NCBI GenBank assembly: GCA_029215795.1
Contig: JARDYH010000002.1
Location: 8,189,501 to 8,253,500, forward strand
Origin: Anniella stebbinsi
Taxonomy: Eukaryota > Chordata > Lepidosauria > Squamata > Anniellidae
Reading direction: 5' to 3'
DNA: 64,000 nucleotides
Position numbers and translations under genes: made by a program. Shown in pieces: positions 62,791 through 64,000 of the stretch (position 1 is the first letter of the stretch; each line of letters begins with the position of its first letter). The notes beneath the pieces are model-generated. The model worked only from the letters and a program-made list of their open reading frames with translations. It was not told where the DNA came from and made no database searches.

Positions 62791-63192
62791 GATCTGTCCA
62801 CCATGAAAAAGGGAATGCACATCCCCCCCCCCAGCATAAACTCTGATGTGAGGGTGCTATACCTAAGGCTGAGACAGGATTCTTCCCTTCAACAGCATGC
62901 AGTGTGTGTGTGTGTGTGGGGGAGGAAAATATCTCAAAAAAATCTGTTCTCATGTCAGTCACTGTCTTGCGTCTGTGTGGGGGGGGAGGGGGTGTTGATG
63001 GGGACATGCACTCCTCAATTTCACACAGAGAAGAAATATCGACAGTCCAGGTTAGTGGAGGAGCTGGACCCATGGTGAGACTAGTCTCTACTATTTAGCT
63101 GGGTGTCTGACACAGACACCAGATGAAGGAAGGGTTCTTCCTTATATCTACATGTCCTCTCTTTGTTCTGTTCTTCTCTGTACTCTTTTTAG
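62791..63192. other. GT/G-rich simple sequence, then candidate intron end
   Basis: C-run at 62823-62832, (GT)n at 62899-62918, G-run at 62981-62994. From about 63157 the sequence is pyrimidine-rich ('tctctttgttctgttcttct') and ends TTTTTAG at 63192, a good splice-acceptor tract. No repeat was recognised from 63020 on. Confidence 0.4.
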
Positions 63193-63383
63193 TTGTCAGG
63201 AATGGAGAAGTCACGGATGACAAATTGGCTGTGAACAGCAGGCGGTCAGGTCACTTCTGCTTATTAAACCAGCAGATGCACTTCTACTGTTTGACGAAGT
63301 GTCAGGGCCCACTGCCTTGTAACGCCTCCAGGAAGGATCAGGAGTCTTGTAAAAGCCGCACAGCTGCCTTGCAGAAGATCCAG
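63193..63383 (+). CDS. Candidate internal exon of an unidentified gene
   Basis: A pyrimidine tract and TTTTTAG at 63186-63192 precede, and CAG|GTGAAT at 63381-63389 follows: acceptor and donor both in place. The one open frame encodes about 63 residues, cysteine-rich: '..SGHFCLLNQQMHFYCLTK' then 'CQGPLPCNASRKDQESCKSR', with five Cys and one N-glycosylation-like NAS. That suits an extracellular or secreted domain (inference). The exon would be 191 nt, entering after codon base 1 and leaving in phase 0. An alternative acceptor is AG at 63198-63199. The open frame continues to 63494, so a terminal exon is also possible. I do not recognise the protein, and no partner exon was found. Confidence 0.35.
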
Positions 63384-63789
63384 GTGAATCTTGGGTTCCG
63401 CAATTCAGCCACACAAGTCTCCTCTTCCCCTGTGATCGTCTATCCTATATATATCACAAGACTGTGTCGGAAGCAGAGCAGAGTCTCTTTTTAATATCCA
63501 CCTTGCTGGCAGCACAATGAGTTCAGAGACGATTATAGAACATAGAGCGAAAACTTTTTTTGCTGAGCTTCCATCCCACCTCACTCAAAGTGGTGGAAAG
63601 GGGTACTTAAAACTCACCGCCAGGGCCAGACAATAGGCGTCCAACATCTGCTCTGCCTCAGCAGTTATGCACAGCTGTCTGCTGTTCTAGAAGAAGTGCT
63701 AAAATGCGTAGCCTGAAGAATACCAATGAACTCCTCCTCCCTGAGCAAACTGATGTAAGAAATACTTCCCCCACTCCAGTTAACTTATA
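63384..63789. other. no recognisable feature
   Basis: Unique-looking sequence downstream of the candidate exon. Nothing further is supported. Confidence 0.35.
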
Positions 63790-63940
63790 AAATTGCCTTA
63801 TACCAAGCTATAGTGGGCTCCATCTAGCCCACTATAGCTGCTTTGATTGGAAGAAGCTGTCTAGGATCTCAGGGAAAGAAAGGGTCATTCCCAGCTCTGC
63901 TATCTGAGATCTCAACATCTGGATCAGGGATGTGCAGCCT
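63790..63940 (-). mobile_element. tRNA-Ala-like SINE, 3' portion, minus strand
   Basis: 'attgccttataccaagctat', 'tgattggaagaagctgtcta', 'ggatctcagggaaagaaagg' is the SINE body in reverse (tail first), with the tRNA head missing. It belongs to the family at 16104 and 47920. Confidence 0.5.
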
Positions 63941-64000
63941 CCAGCCTTCCTCCTTGGGTTTCTTGAGGGGGGATCCAAGGCACCCTGCTCCAGAGGAATT

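Noticed and set aside
1..64000. Prokaryotic-type systems (operons, defence islands, attachment sites)
   Set aside because: SINEs, LINEs, long microsatellites and absence of dense coding show vertebrate nuclear DNA.

Overview
This window reads as nuclear DNA of a squamate reptile, most likely a lizard. The main evidence is three copies of the Sauria SINE, with its tRNA-like A and B boxes and its 'gggatataaat' tail. Alongside these are many CR1 and L2-type LINE fragments, a tRNA-Ala-like SINE, solo-LTR-like sequences and a dense crowd of short DNA transposons (MITEs). Long microsatellites, low coding density and introns-and-repeats texture fit a vertebrate intergenic or long-intron region. There are no bacterial operons, and almost all open frames are chance or transposon remnants.

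Layout. 1-5 kb: an old repeat split by a CpG-rich insertion, then mostly featureless sequence ending in an L2 fragment and a SINE. 5-8.9 kb: LINE 3' end, Sauria SINE, a (TTC)n tract, an LTR-like stretch. 8.9-11.5 kb: a 2.6-kb hAT-type element with an 8-bp target duplication. 12.9-14.0 kb: a LINE fragment cut by a solo LTR. 15.2-16.5 kb: a LINE tail and a SINE, each cut by a DNA transposon. 17.5-25.7 kb: a 320-bp palindromic MITE, then a run of elements carrying GATCCGATCC arrays (the largest at 21222-23303 holds an internal satellite). 26.3-27.1 kb: the best L2 reverse-transcriptase remnant. 27.4-43.3 kb: alternating MITEs of several families, CR1 fragments and an LTR-retroelement 3' end. 43.9-45.0 kb: non-repetitive sequence. 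45-63 kb: CR1, L2, SINE and MITE insertions, many nested. At 63193-63383 there is one plausible host exon.

Transposon biology is the real content. Eight insertions have target-site duplications I could read directly on both sides (8928-11516, 15268-15860, 17511-17830, 21222-23303, 30852-31069, 31630-32483, 48677-48996, and with one mismatch 49476-49866). All are 8 bp, as expected for the hAT superfamily. Two TIR groups dominate: TAGGGATGTGCAC and TAGGGTGACCA. None of these copies shows a recognisable transposase, so they must be, or have been, moved by enzymes encoded elsewhere. The most unusual object is the 21222-23303 element: hAT ends, subterminal GATCCGATCC arrays, long inverted arms, and an internal ~145-bp tandem array that itself contains a 28-bp minisatellite. 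A related element at 31630-32483 has the same ends but a different subterminal motif.

Limits: all calls are by eye. Family names other than CR1, L2 and Sauria SINE are descriptive, and edges without a stated target duplication are approximate.
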